Shown here: positions 35,957 to 46,090 of the stretch, piece by piece
How positions within the stretch are numbered: position 1 is the first letter of the stretch
How the letters are laid out: each line of letters starts with the position of its first letter
Source: Sphingomonas sp. LT1P40
GTDB lineage: Bacteria > Pseudomonadota > Alphaproteobacteria > Sphingomonadales > Sphingomonadaceae
Assembly: GCF_036663835.1 (NCBI RefSeq)
Contig: NZ_JAXOJT010000001.1
Span: 496,001-560,000, forward strand
DNA: 64,000 bases
Direction of reading: 5' to 3'
Notes under the pieces: model-generated
What the model saw: the letters and a program-made list of their open reading frames with translations, nothing else
Database searches by the model: none
What the model was told of the DNA's origin: nothing
Program-made: the position numbers and the translations under genes

Positions 35957-37114
35957 CTATACGAAAGGATCGGGGGGCAGGTCGGTCGGGTTGCCCGCGA
36001 GCTGGATGACGTAATCCTCGCCCGCCTGATATCCCGCCACGCCATTGGCATCGACGATCAGAAAGCTGGTGCCGGCATGCGTGCCCGCATCGGGCCGGAA
36101 CAGCACGGCTTGTCCCGTGCCCATCTGCCCACCCCCGATCGCGGCTTCGATATCGGCGTCGAAACTGGCGAGCGACAGCGTGCCGCTGGCAACCGTCGCG
36201 GCGACCCCGCCGACGGCGAAGTTGAAGTCGATCTTGTCGCCCCCCGTCAAATGGATCCCGTCGGCGTTGACGCCGGTCGACTGGCTGACCGCGTCATAGA
36301 CGTAAATGTCGTTGCCCCCGCCGCCATACAGGAAATCGGCACCCGCGCCGCCGAACAGCCGGTCGTCACCCGCGCTGCCATAGATGCTGTCGCTGCCCTG
36401 CCCGCCGAACACGCGCACGCTGCCGTCCAGTTCGGTGCTGGCGTCGATGCGGATCGCGTTGACGGCAAGCAGCCCGAAGATCGTGACCTGCTGCCCCGCG
36501 CCCACGAAGCTGTCGGCGACCGTGATGTCGAAACTGTTGCGGTCGCTTGCCGGTCCGGCCTGCAAGGTGATCGTCTCGATCCCCTGGATCGCCGTCCCGT
36601 CCAACGTCATCGTGTAGTCGCCGTCCAGCGCCAGCTGATCGTTATTCCCGCCGCCGCCGTTCACCCGGTCCACGCTCGGGTCGAAGCGGCCGGGTCCGAA
36701 CCAGAACCCGTCATTCTGCGCGCCACCGGTAAAATTGTCGGTCCCCGCACCGCCATAGATGCGGAACGACCCGTCGGTCTCCGCCGCGCCGTTAAAGGTG
36801 AAGTTGTTGCCCGCCGCCAGATTGGTGCCGAATATCGTCAGCACCTGTCCCGCGGCCACATTGGCATCGACCGTGGTGATCGCGTAACCGTTGCCCGCGC
36901 CGCCCAGCAACCCGATCAGCTCGATCCCGCTAATCGTGTTCGCGCCCAGCGTCAGTGCGTTCGCGCCGGTATAATCGCCTTGCAAGCCGAGCTGATCGTT
37001 CGTGCCCGCACCACCGTCCACACTGTCGGCGGCAGTCAACGCCGCACCAAAGAAGAACGCGTCATTGCCCCCGCCGCCGGACACGGAGTCGTCACCGCCC
37101 TGCGACATGTCGAA
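35957..37114 (-). repeat. RTX C-terminal module, copy in gene 3
   Basis: Encodes about 385 residues from [10 protein letters not shown] to DPFV. Bases 36437-36547 are identical over 111 bp to 41624-41734 in gene 4, although the genes are otherwise diverged. Confidence 0.85.
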
Positions 37115-40100
37115 ACTGTCGTTCATCCCGCCACCGGCAAAGCTGTCCGCCCCGGCGGTGCCAGTGAACGCGCGCTCGCCCAGCACGAAATCGCTTAGCG
37201 CGAATGCGTAGTCCGATGTGATCCGCATCGTCCCCTGGTCGGTTTCGATCGTCGCGGTGGCCAACGCGCCGGAATTGACGAGCGTGACGACGCCCACGCG
37301 AAAGGCGGTCAGGTCGATGCGATCGACACCGCTCTGGAAATCTGTCAGTCGATCGCTCGCGGCGGTGGTTGAATCGGTTACCAGTCGATAGACAAAGCTA
37401 TCGACGCCGCTGCCGCCACTCATCTGGTCGGCACCTGCGCCCCCGACGATCAGATCGTCGCCGCCGCCGGCATAGACGATATCGTCACCGTCGCCGCCCT
37501 CCAGGATGTCATTACCGTCACCGCCGGACAGCGTATCGTTGCCGCCAAACCCGTACAATTCGTTATTCTCGGCCCCGCCGTTGAACGAATCCGCAGCGCC
37601 GCTGCCCAGAATGATCTCGAACCCGGCGTAGGAAAAGGGGGCCGATATCGCCAGGCGCAGGTCGAGTGTGTCGACGCCTTCGCCACCGTTCACGAAGTTC
37701 TGGCTGTTACTGCCATAAACGACGGTGTCGTTGCCGGCTCCGGCCTGAAACAGGATGCGCCCGCCGCCATTTTCACCCGTACCCAGGATCAGCGTGTCAT
37801 CGCCGTCGCCACCATTCAAATAGATGATGGTGGTGACGTTGTTGCCGACGGTAAAGGTATCGGCGAAGTTGCTCCCGGTGATCGTCGAGATCTGGTCGAA
37901 GTTGCGATAGCTGCCACCGGCCACGGTCCACAGCGTCGAATTGAACGCCGCCATGTTGATATCGACTCCGCTCGCCGCGCCGGTCAGCGTCAATCGCAGG
38001 ATGTCGGTCGTGGTGTTCGTTCCCGTCGCGTCGTCGCCCGCGCCGACCGAGAATGTCCCGGACCCGACCAATACGTCCTTTTCAGCGCCGATATCGTCTT
38101 CGCCGCTGTTGTCGGAAAGCCGTCCAGCCGAAAACAGAAAGCCCGACCCGTAAAGGGTATCGGCGCCGCTGCCGCCGTACAGATAGTTGCCGGCGTTGTC
38201 GGCAGACGGCGCGAAATAGTCGCTTGTGCTCGAATTGCCGTAGATGACATCGTCGCCCGCACCACCGTCCAGCAGGTCACTGCCCAGCCCGCCGCGCAGC
38301 GTGTCGTTACCTTCGCCGCCATAGATGCGATCGCTGCCCGCGCCGCCATTGACACTGTCGGCCCCCGCACCAGCATCGATGATATCGTTCTGCGACGATC
38401 CGGTCACCGTATCGCCGCCGCCGCCCAGCATCAGGCTGAGCGCAACCGTCCCCGCACTCGCATCGATCGTATCGCCCACGCCGCCCGCCGCCGTCGTGTC
38501 CAGCACGATCGTCTCGATCAATCCAGTGCTGGTTGCCAGCCCGATCGCGGCATTGGTCGCGCCGGTGCCGTTGAAAACATAGGTCTGCGGCGTCGCAGTC
38601 CCCGCAAACTCGCCGCTGCCGCCAACGCCGATGAGCAGCCGGTCGGTGCCGTCGCCGCCATCGGCATAATCGGTGCCGGCCGTCGCCCGGATCGTGTCGT
38701 TACCGTTCACGCCGCGCACGAGGTCGTCACCGCTGGTGCCGATCAGGTCGTCATCGCCATTGCCGCCATCGACCACATTCTGCGGCGTCGCGATCCGCAG
38801 CACGGCGGAACCGGCCGCCGTCTCGGTCAGCGCGTAAGCACCGCTGCCCAGCGTGATCGTCTGATCCGCCGTCCCGTCGCCATTGGCGTCAATACGAACG
38901 ATGGTCTGGCCGTTGGCGGTCTCATAGCGGATCTGCCCGGCAACCCCGCTGAATGCCGCCGTGCCGATGAACACGCCGCCACCGCTCAGGTCGATCCGGT
39001 CATTGCCGTCGAAATCGCCGATCGTCTTGGTACCGATCCGGGCGAGGGCGCCACTAAAGTCGAAAACATCCGCTCCGCCATTGCCGCGATAGCTGTCGGT
39101 TCCGCCGCCCTGACCCGCACCCGGTCCGTTGCGAAACCGGTCGTCGCCGCGCGATCCGCTGACGGATTCGCCACTGGATGAATCAAGGAAGACATAACCG
39201 TCGAAATCCGATGCGGAGGCGTTGGTCTGCGTTCCCGGGACGATGATCGTCTCGATCCCGGTCAGTGTTGCAGTATAGCCAAACCGCCCGTCCTGCGTAC
39301 GTACGTATACGCCGCCACCCAGGGCGTCCGTCAAAGTATAGGTAAAGTTCGGTTCGGCGATCAGGCTGACCGTATCGTTGCCCGCACCGCCTTCGACCGT
39401 GCCTTGACTGCGGTTCAGGTTGAACAGGTCATCCGCACTGCCGCCAATCAGCGTGTCCGAGAAACTGCCGAGCGTGGTGAACGTGATCGGGATCGTCGAT
39501 GCACTTCCATCGATGTAAACCACCCCGAACCCACGCGTCCCGCCGCCCGATACCACGGCGGTGCTGAACACGATCCGCTCCACACCTGCGAACGTCGTGT
39601 TGATCGTCCCCGATTCATCGCGAAGATTGGCCGCCGTCACCGTGAAACTGTAACCGGCGGGCAGGGTAGGGATCAGCCCCTGATCGCGCATATAGACGAT
39701 CAGCGTGTCGGTCCCCGCGCCGCCATCTGCGGTGTCGTTGCCCGGGGTCACGACGATGGTGTCGTCGCCGTCGCCTGCCGTGATTAGGTTGTCGAGATTG
39801 TTGCCGGTAGCCGTAAATCCGCTCGATCCGGTGAAAATGAGATTCTCGACGTGGCTACCCAGCGAATAGCTGGCAAGCTGCGTCTCGACCGTGTCGATCC
39901 CTTCGCCGCGTTCCTCGACGACCACATCGCCGCTGCCGACCAAATAGGTGTCGTTGCCATCGCGGCCGATAAATGTGTCCGCGCCTGCGGTGCCGGCGAA
40001 AGTTTCATTGCGTGCGCTAAGATCTATCAGCTGCAGTCGACCACCATTGTTGTTCGCAACGGTGATATAGGTGCCATCGGCCGAAATATGGATCTGGTCG

Positions 40101-40951
40101 CCCGATCCGATAAAATTGTGCCAAGTGGATTGCGCGACCGGGAATCGCTCCACTTCGGTCCAGTCCTCGGTACTATATTTTACAAGTGCGCCGGTCTCGA
40201 TCAGGTAGGCATAGAAGAAGTTTCCCTGCTGATCGAAGGCGAGCCCGTCAACGGTGCCGCCAACGTTGATGGTACGCACGAATTTGACTGACAAATCATA
40301 GATGTTGATATTGCCGTAATAGATAAATTGCGCAATCAGGCCAGCGGCCTCGCTGATCGCCTGATGTCCGTTGTTGAACCCGGACACTGCGCCCTGCTGA
40401 TAGTTGTCACCGGTCGCAACGATACCACCCACGCGATCGTCATAAACCGCTAGCGGGCCATTTGAACTATTCGCCGATCCAATCAGCGACAGGTGCTGGT
40501 CTTCGGTAATCGCCGCCCATCCATTTGATCCCTGCAACGGCGTAAATTCGCCGCTGACCAGATCGAACTTCATATGGGATGACCCCGTCAGGATTGCGGT
40601 CTGTGCATCGACGATCTCGACATCGGTGAAATGCGCGGTCGTGATGGATTGCGTTGATCCGTCAATGGTCGAAACACGATGGAGTCTGCCCGAATTCGGG
40701 CCGGTCTGTTCGATGGCAAGCAGGAAGGATCCGTCTTCCGAAAGACTCATTGCGGTCAACGATGTGCCGACAGTCCAGCTTGTGATAAGACTGTGACTCG
40801 CTGCATCGAAAACGTCGATCACACCGTCGCCTCGCGCGACGTAGATCAGCGTGCCGCTTTTGTTGAAGAGCGTGCTCCGCGCGTTCGCGGATAGCAGTTC
40901 GTAAACGCTACGTGCGGTTGATCCGTAATAGGTCGGCACACCAATCTCCAC
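35957..40951 (-). CDS. giant RTX protein 3: beta-propeller-like head, RTX body, shared C-terminal module
   Basis: 1664 residues. The first 320 residues look like a YVTN/WD-type propeller: SGTLIYVARGDGVIDVFDAAS, EDGSFLLAIEQTGP, DQQGNFFYAYLIETG, ADGTYITVANNNGGRLQLID are blade-like repeats. Then come several RTX blocks, including 12 or more GGxGxDxU nonapeptides near residues 820-910 and 1110-1180, and an M10-type C-terminal domain ([21 protein letters not shown]). The shared module (35957-37114) ends DLPPDPFV. The start is GTG 40951; GTG 40939 with GGAG 6 nt upstream is equally plausible. Function unknown; secretion is predicted to be type I. Confidence 0.85.
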   Translation of the reverse strand: MEIGVPTYYGSTARSVYELLSANARSTLFNKSGTLIYVARGDGVIDVFDAASHSLITSWTVGTSLTAMSLSEDGSFLLAIEQTGPNSGRLHRVSTIDGSTQSITTAHFTDVEIVDAQTAILTGSSHMKFDLVSGEFTPLQGSNGWAAITEDQHLSLIGSANSSNGPLAVYDDRVGGIVATGDNYQQGAVSGFNNGHQAISEAAGLIAQFIYYGNINIYDLSVKFVRTINVGGTVDGLAFDQQGNFFYAYLIETGALVKYSTEDWTEVERFPVAQSTWHNFIGSGDQIHISADGTYITVANNNGGRLQLIDLSARNETFAGTAGADTFIGRDGNDTYLVGSGDVVVEERGEGIDTVETQLASYSLGSHVENLIFTGSSGFTATGNNLDNLITAGDGDDTIVVTPGNDTADGGAGTDTLIVYMRDQGLIPTLPAGYSFTVTAANLRDESGTINTTFAGVERIVFSTAVVSGGGTRGFGVVYIDGSASTIPITFTTLGSFSDTLIGGSADDLFNLNRSQGTVEGGAGNDTVSLIAEPNFTYTLTDALGGGVYVRTQDGRFGYTATLTGIETIIVPGTQTNASASDFDGYVFLDSSSGESVSGSRGDDRFRNGPGAGQGGGTDSYRGNGGADVFDFSGALARIGTKTIGDFDGNDRIDLSGGGVFIGTAAFSGVAGQIRYETANGQTIVRIDANGDGTADQTITLGSGAYALTETAAGSAVLRIATPQNVVDGGNGDDDLIGTSGDDLVRGVNGNDTIRATAGTDYADGGDGTDRLLIGVGGSGEFAGTATPQTYVFNGTGATNAAIGLATSTGLIETIVLDTTAAGGVGDTIDASAGTVALSLMLGGGGDTVTGSSQNDIIDAGAGADSVNGGAGSDRIYGGEGNDTLRGGLGSDLLDGGAGDDVIYGNSSTSDYFAPSADNAGNYLYGGSGADTLYGSGFLFSAGRLSDNSGEDDIGAEKDVLVGSGTFSVGAGDDATGTNTTTDILRLTLTGAASGVDINMAAFNSTLWTVAGGSYRNFDQISTITGSNFADTFTVGNNVTTIIYLNGGDGDDTLILGTGENGGGRILFQAGAGNDTVVYGSNSQNFVNGGEGVDTLDLRLAISAPFSYAGFEIILGSGAADSFNGGAENNELYGFGGNDTLSGGDGNDILEGGDGDDIVYAGGGDDLIVGGAGADQMSGGSGVDSFVYRLVTDSTTAASDRLTDFQSGVDRIDLTAFRVGVVTLVNSGALATATIETDQGTMRITSDYAFALSDFVLGERAFTGTAGADSFAGGGMNDSFDMSQGGDDSVSGGGGNDAFFFGAALTAADSVDGGAGTNDQLGLQGDYTGANALTLGANTISGIELIGLLGGAGNGYAITTVDANVAAGQVLTIFGTNLAAGNNFTFNGAAETDGSFRIYGGAGTDNFTGGAQNDGFWFGPGRFDPSVDRVNGGGGNNDQLALDGDYTMTLDGTAIQGIETITLQAGPASDRNSFDITVADSFVGAGQQVTIFGLLAVNAIRIDASTELDGSVRVFGGQGSDSIYGSAGDDRLFGGAGADFLYGGGGNDIYVYDAVSQSTGVNADGIHLTGGDKIDFNFAVGGVAATVASGTLSLASFDADIEAAIGGGQMGTGQAVLFRPDAGTHAGTSFLIVDANGVAGYQAGEDYVIQLAGNPTDLPPDPFV

Positions 40952-41146
40952 TTCTGCATTTTATCGCAGACGTTGCATGTTGCGATCTGACGGGCAACCG
41001 AATTTACATTGTCTGGCCAAGGGCTTGCTGTCCGTTGAAGTCTCGAACGTGAATTGGGACAAGTCGAGTCCCACCTGCCTCGCCATCCATGCCGAGGGGC
41101 ACGGCAACAGGCGCAATTCGGTGGCCGCGCTTTTGCCCCGCCTGTT

Positions 41147-42301
41147 TCACACGAACGGGTCCGGGGGCAGGTCGGTGGGGTTGCCGATCAGGCCGATGAC
41201 ATAATCCTGACCCGCCTGATACCCGGCCACGCCATTGGCATCGACGATCAGAAAGCTCTGTCCGGCATAGATGCCTGCATCCGGGCGGAACAGCACCGCC
41301 TGGCCCGCGCCCATCTGGCCCGCGCCGATCGCCGCCGCCAGATCGATATCGAAATCCCCGCCCAGCATGCCGCCGTTTACCGTGGCCGCGGTCCCGCCGA
41401 CGGTGAAGTTGAAGTCGATCTTGTCGCCTGCGGTCAAATGGATGCCGTCGGCATTGATCCCCGTCGACTGGCTGACCGCGTCATAGACATAAATGTCGTT
41501 GCCGCCGCCGCCGTACAGGAAATCGCTGCCATTGCCGCCGAAGATGCGGTCGTCGCCCGCGCTGCCGAAGATCATGTCGTGGCCCTGTCCGCCGAACACG
41601 CGCACGCTGCCGTCATGCTCGGCGCTGGCGTCGATGCGGATCGCGTTGACGGCAAGCAGCCCGAAGATCGTGACCTGCTGCCCCGCGCCCACGAAGCTGT
41701 CGGCGACCGTGATGTCGAAACTGTTGCGGTCGCTCGCCGGACCCGCCTGCAAGGTGACCGTCTCGATCCCCTGAATCGCGGCGCCGTCGAGCGTGATCGT
41801 ATAGTCGCCGTCCAGCGCGAGCTGATCGTTATTCCCGCCGCCGCCGTTCACGCGGTCCACGCTCGGGTCGAACCGGCCGGGGCCGAACCAGAACCCGTCA
41901 TTCTGCGCGCCGCCAGTCAGATTATCGGTCCCTGCTCCGCCATAGATACGGAATGACCCATCGGTCTCCGCGGCGCCGTTGAAGGTGAGGACGTTCCCCG
42001 CCGCCAGATTGGTGCCGAACACTGTAAGGACCTGACCGCCTGCGACATTGGCATCGACCGTGGTGATCGCATAACCGTTGCCCGCGCCGCCCAGCAGCCC
42101 GATCAGCTCGATCCCGCTGATCGTGCTCGCGCCCAGCGTCAGCGCGTTCGCGCCGGTATAATCGCCTTGCAAGCCGAGCTGATCGTCAGTGCCCGCGCCG
42201 CCATCGACCGTATCGGCAGCGGTCAGCGCCGCGCCAAAGAAGAACGCATCGTCCCCGCCGCCGCCGCTGACATTATCGTTGCCGCCCTGGCTCATGTCGA
42301 A
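41147..42301 (-). repeat. RTX C-terminal module, copy in gene 4
   Basis: Starts FDMSQGGNDN and ends DPFV. Homology to the gene 5 copy continues a short way past the stop codon (GCCCCGCCTGT on the plus strand next to both), showing that the duplication included the 3' flank. Confidence 0.85.
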
Positions 42302-45301
42302 ACGATCGTCGCCGGCCGCACCGCCCAGACCATTGTCTCCCGCATTGCCGGACCAGGCAATCGCGCCCGCTCCCGTATAGACGAGCTTCTCGACATGCGC
42401 AGGCAGCACATACGCCGCGAGCGCCGTATGCACCGCGTCATAGCCTTCGCCGGCCAGCTCGGTCACGACGTCGTCGAAATCGTCCACATAATAGATATCG
42501 TCACCGGCACCGCCGCGCATCGTGTCTTTGCCCACGCCACCGTCAAAGATGTCGCTGCCAGCGCCGCCGATGAGCGTGTCGTTGCCGGCATCGCCATATA
42601 TCGCCCCTGTCTGGGTGCCCCCGCTGCCATCGAAAACGTCGTTGCCGCCTCCCAAAGCGACAATGCCGTCGATCAGTCCGGTGTTGGTCACGGTATCACT
42701 GATCGTATTAGAATCGAGAATGACGATATCGCCGAATATACGGCCACTATTTGTGAGAGAAACGGCTCCGAAAGACAAATCATCTCCGGGATCTGAAACA
42801 ATCAGCCCATAGATGTCGCCGCTATTGTTGATATCGACTTGTCCGAAAGTCGATTTGCTAAAATATAATGCGATATCAGCAGCGATAACGCCGGTGTTGA
42901 CGACTGACGCGAAAGACCAAAAGTAAGCGCCTATCGAATAATTCTCACTCGATTCCGGCGAAAATGCGATGATCGTGCCGTCATTGGCCAGATCGCCGCC
43001 ATTGGCCGACATATCCACCGCGACCGCACCATTGCCGCCCCATGTCTCGATCAGGCCCTGATTGTGCAGCGCGCCGGCATTGCCATAGCGGACTCCGCTG
43101 GCATAGCCGCTCTCGGACCGGGCATAGATATCGCCGCCCACTTCGTTGACGATGGAATAGGCTGATGGCCACTCGGCGCTCCCGAACAGGATGATCGCGT
43201 CCGCATCGCCCGTCCCTGCGATCGCATGCACCTTGCCGCTGTTGGACAGCGTGCCACGGCCCCCGCTGAAAAAAGCCCTGGCATGATTTTCCGCGATCGC
43301 CTCGATCGTCCCCGTATTGGTGAAGTGGCCCATGACTGAAATGCTGTCGCGGTCAGGGCCGAATGCTGTTGCCGAACCGTTCCCCGTAATGCTGTTGCCC
43401 CGGCTCGATATGACGCCGTGATTGACGACGTCGGGGAGCGTGTCCAGCTGACGGGTGGACGTGCCATATTCGGTCCTGAGGACGGATCGTCCGTCCGGCG
43501 ATATCCACGTCTCGTCCGGCCCGATGACCAGGTCTTCGAAAACGAGGTGATCGGCCAGAACCAACACATTTTGCAGCACGGCACCCGTCATGCTGCCCGG
43601 AATGGGTGGTGCCCCGCCCGCAGCGACCGGATCGAGTCCGGCGGCACCATCTGCGGCTCCGTTCAGGACGATGCCGGCGCTCATATCCACCAGCACGGCG
43701 GATGTTCCCGACGTGTAGCGAATATAGGTAATGCCGCCGATCGCTTCTTCCGCGCCCTTGGTCCAGGCGCCAACCAGCCTGACCGTATCGCTCGATTCCG
43801 CGTCGATGGTCAGCAGGTCGCTTCCGCTGATCCCGGCGACATCTGCGGCGGCGACGATCAGGGTCTTGTTGCCACTCAGCTCTATTCGTTCGATGCCGGT
43901 CACCCGGCCGCTGTTGGTAACGGCCGAAAGGCTCAAAATGCGGGGGCCAGCGGGCAGGATCCAGCTATCGTTCCCACTCTCGCCGTCGAGGCGCGCGAAA
44001 CGATAGTCGATTGTTTCGAAGCGGTCATGGCCCAGTCCGCCATTTGCGACATCCCCGCTCTCCAGCACGAACCGGTCGTCGCCCGCTTCGCCATACATGC
44101 CGTCATTGCCGCCGCCGCCGATCAGCACGTCGTCGCCAAATCCGCCAATCAACAGGTCGTTTCCGCCACCCCCTTCGACCGTGTCGTTGCCAACCTGGCC
44201 CATCACGGTATCAACGCCATTGCCGCCGATAAAATGGTCGTTGCCGAACCCCAGATCGCTCAGGCCGTTGATCGTCCCGCCGGTGCTGTCGATCCGGTCG
44301 TCGCCGTCGCCCATGTCGATCGTTCCGGTGATCGTTCCCTGGTTGATCAGCACGTCTGCGCCCAGATGCAGTTCGATCCTCCCCTCGATCACCCCGCCGG
44401 TCAGGTTGCGGACGGTCTGGACATTGATCTGCCAGCTGGTCGTGAATGTCCCGAGGGAGGATGACGGCGCGTAGATCGCAATATCCGCACGGATCGTGCC
44501 GCCATTCTCGATCTCCATCAACTCCAGCCCGTTGCTGGCAGCGTATATGCCGCGCGAGCTGATGCCGGGGTCGGTCGATACGGCCTCGATCAATCCGTAA
44601 TTGATCACCTGCGGCGTTGGAGGCGACTGGAAATTCAATCCGCGACCGATGAAAACGCCATTGGCGTTGGGGCCTTCCGCCAGGATCTGCCCGCCCGCCT
44701 CGTTGATGAGCGTGGCCCCGTTCGTCAGGCGGACGCCCCAGGCACCGCCGCTGGTCGATGGAGAGGGGCTATAGCTGGATTGGGCGGCGATCAGGCCCGA
44801 ATTGACGAAGGTCCGATATACCGCTTCCGAATAGACGCCGAATGCGTTGCCACCCGTCGCAAGCGCAAAGATGCTGCCGCTGTTATTCATCGCAACCGAA
44901 TACATCGGCCCGCCGCCCAGAACGAACGCGCCGAACGTGCTTCCGAAATGCGTATAGCCCTCGCCGATCCACGGAATCGCGACTTCGGCAACGATCAGCC
45001 CGCTATTGACCAGCCTGTCCACCCAGACCGCCGTACTCGTATATTGCGTTGATGTGTTCCAGATCGTGCCCGCATTTTCGAGCGTCCAGTCATAGTCATA
45101 ATAATGGACCAGATGGACGAGCGGGCTGCCATAGCTGGGGTTGAAGTAAATACCCGGATGTTGGCCCACCGCATCAAACCCACCGCCAAAGATGATCTGG
45201 TCGGCCGCGACGGTCGCGGTCGGTGTCCCCGTCAATGCCTGCGTGTAGGTGGCGGTAACCGTCGTTGGACGGGGGGGACGTGCGGGAATGATTGACGGCA
45301 T
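41147..45301 (-). CDS. giant RTX protein 4: autotransporter-like beta-helix head plus shared C-terminal module
   Basis: 1384 residues from ATG 45301. Residues about 60-350 and 600-930 are built from short repeats of the type 'NSGxI' / 'NxGxIxA' (LENAGTIWN, LVNSGLIVAE, NNSGSIFA, LINQGTITGTIDMGDGDD, HFTNTGTIEA, NSGKVHAI), the pattern of right-handed beta-helix autotransporter passengers. Two RTX blocks lie between (GGNGVDTVMGQVGNDTVEGG; GDAGNDTLIGGAGSD). The shared module (41147-42301) forms the C-terminus, ending DPFV. There is no autotransporter beta-barrel, so export by type I secretion is the sensible reading. An autotransporter-like passenger on an RTX tail is unusual. Confidence 0.85.
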   Translation of the reverse strand: MPSIIPARPPRPTTVTATYTQALTGTPTATVAADQIIFGGGFDAVGQHPGIYFNPSYGSPLVHLVHYYDYDWTLENAGTIWNTSTQYTSTAVWVDRLVNSGLIVAEVAIPWIGEGYTHFGSTFGAFVLGGGPMYSVAMNNSGSIFALATGGNAFGVYSEAVYRTFVNSGLIAAQSSYSPSPSTSGGAWGVRLTNGATLINEAGGQILAEGPNANGVFIGRGLNFQSPPTPQVINYGLIEAVSTDPGISSRGIYAASNGLELMEIENGGTIRADIAIYAPSSSLGTFTTSWQINVQTVRNLTGGVIEGRIELHLGADVLINQGTITGTIDMGDGDDRIDSTGGTINGLSDLGFGNDHFIGGNGVDTVMGQVGNDTVEGGGGNDLLIGGFGDDVLIGGGGNDGMYGEAGDDRFVLESGDVANGGLGHDRFETIDYRFARLDGESGNDSWILPAGPRILSLSAVTNSGRVTGIERIELSGNKTLIVAAADVAGISGSDLLTIDAESSDTVRLVGAWTKGAEEAIGGITYIRYTSGTSAVLVDMSAGIVLNGAADGAAGLDPVAAGGAPPIPGSMTGAVLQNVLVLADHLVFEDLVIGPDETWISPDGRSVLRTEYGTSTRQLDTLPDVVNHGVISSRGNSITGNGSATAFGPDRDSISVMGHFTNTGTIEAIAENHARAFFSGGRGTLSNSGKVHAIAGTGDADAIILFGSAEWPSAYSIVNEVGGDIYARSESGYASGVRYGNAGALHNQGLIETWGGNGAVAVDMSANGGDLANDGTIIAFSPESSENYSIGAYFWSFASVVNTGVIAADIALYFSKSTFGQVDINNSGDIYGLIVSDPGDDLSFGAVSLTNSGRIFGDIVILDSNTISDTVTNTGLIDGIVALGGGNDVFDGSGGTQTGAIYGDAGNDTLIGGAGSDIFDGGVGKDTMRGGAGDDIYYVDDFDDVVTELAGEGYDAVHTALAAYVLPAHVEKLVYTGAGAIAWSGNAGDNGLGGAAGDDRFDMSQGGNDNVSGGGGDDAFFFGAALTAADTVDGGAGTDDQLGLQGDYTGANALTLGASTISGIELIGLLGGAGNGYAITTVDANVAGGQVLTVFGTNLAAGNVLTFNGAAETDGSFRIYGGAGTDNLTGGAQNDGFWFGPGRFDPSVDRVNGGGGNNDQLALDGDYTITLDGAAIQGIETVTLQAGPASDRNSFDITVADSFVGAGQQVTIFGLLAVNAIRIDASAEHDGSVRVFGGQGHDMIFGSAGDDRIFGGNGSDFLYGGGGNDIYVYDAVSQSTGINADGIHLTAGDKIDFNFTVGGTAATVNGGMLGGDFDIDLAAAIGAGQMGAGQAVLFRPDAGIYAGQSFLIVDANGVAGYQAGQDYVIGLIGNPTDLPPDPFV

Positions 45302-45440
45302 CCGGGCGTGCTCCAGGCAAGGGCAGCCCCTTCGCGCATTGACGCGATGCCCCCTTCCACGCTCGTCATAAAATCAAATCCGCCAAAGAGTCTCCAAGTT
45401 TTTCAGCGGCAAACGCGATGCGCGCTGCTTCAAACTTGCC

Positions 45441-45944
45441 TCATGCCGCCCCCATATAATCCATCTTCCCCGCCGGCACGCCCTTCATCCGCAACAGCGC
45501 ATAGGCGGTCGTCACATGGAAATAAAAGTTCGGCAGCGCAAACGCGCTGACATAGCTCGCGCCGGTGAAGTTCAGTTCGCGGTTGGGCAGTTTCAGCACC
45601 ACCGCCGCATCCTCCCGGTTCTCGAAATTCCCCGGCGGCACGGCTTTCAGGAACGCGATCGTCTTCTCGATCCGCGCCTGCAATTCGGCGATCGTCACTT
45701 CCTCATCGGGAAAGGGGACGTTCTCCGCTTCGCCCACACGCACCGCCACGAACTTCGCGGAATCGGTCGCGCGCTGGATCTGCGCGGTCAGCGGACCCAT
45801 GTCGGGGTACAGCCGCGCCTCGGTCAGCGCCGCCTCGTCCAGCCCCTGTTCCTCGGCCCATACGCGGCCTTTCTCCAGAAATTTCGACATCGCGGTCAGC
45901 GAACGGATGAGCGGCGGAACGGCGACGTCGTAAAGCGATGGCAT
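45441..45944 (-). CDS. DUF1993 family protein
   Basis: 167-residue protein of DUF1993, a DinB-like four-helix family: YDVAVPPLIRSLTAMSKFLEKG, ATDSAKFVAVRVGEAENVPFPDEE, and the conserved ending NFYFHVTTAYALLRMKGVPAGKMDYMG. ATG 45944 has GGGGAGG 6 nt upstream, which decides the start against a longer frame reaching 46040. It sits between RTX genes 4 and 5 on the same strand but has no visible link with them. The reaction is unknown; DinB-like folds often bind a metal. Confidence 0.9.
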   Translation of the reverse strand: MPSLYDVAVPPLIRSLTAMSKFLEKGRVWAEEQGLDEAALTEARLYPDMGPLTAQIQRATDSAKFVAVRVGEAENVPFPDEEVTIAELQARIEKTIAFLKAVPPGNFENREDAAVVLKLPNRELNFTGASYVSAFALPNFYFHVTTAYALLRMKGVPAGKMDYMGAA

Positions 45945-46090
45945 AAGCGGCCTCCCCAGGATGATACGCACCGCAAATGGGGTGGGGCAGGGCGCGTTCA
46001 ATGACCGAAGGGCACTCGCAACCAGTGCACATCGCCCCAATTTCTCGCTCGGGAAGCGGGGTCAGCGACCGACCTTCTGCCCCGCCTGTC

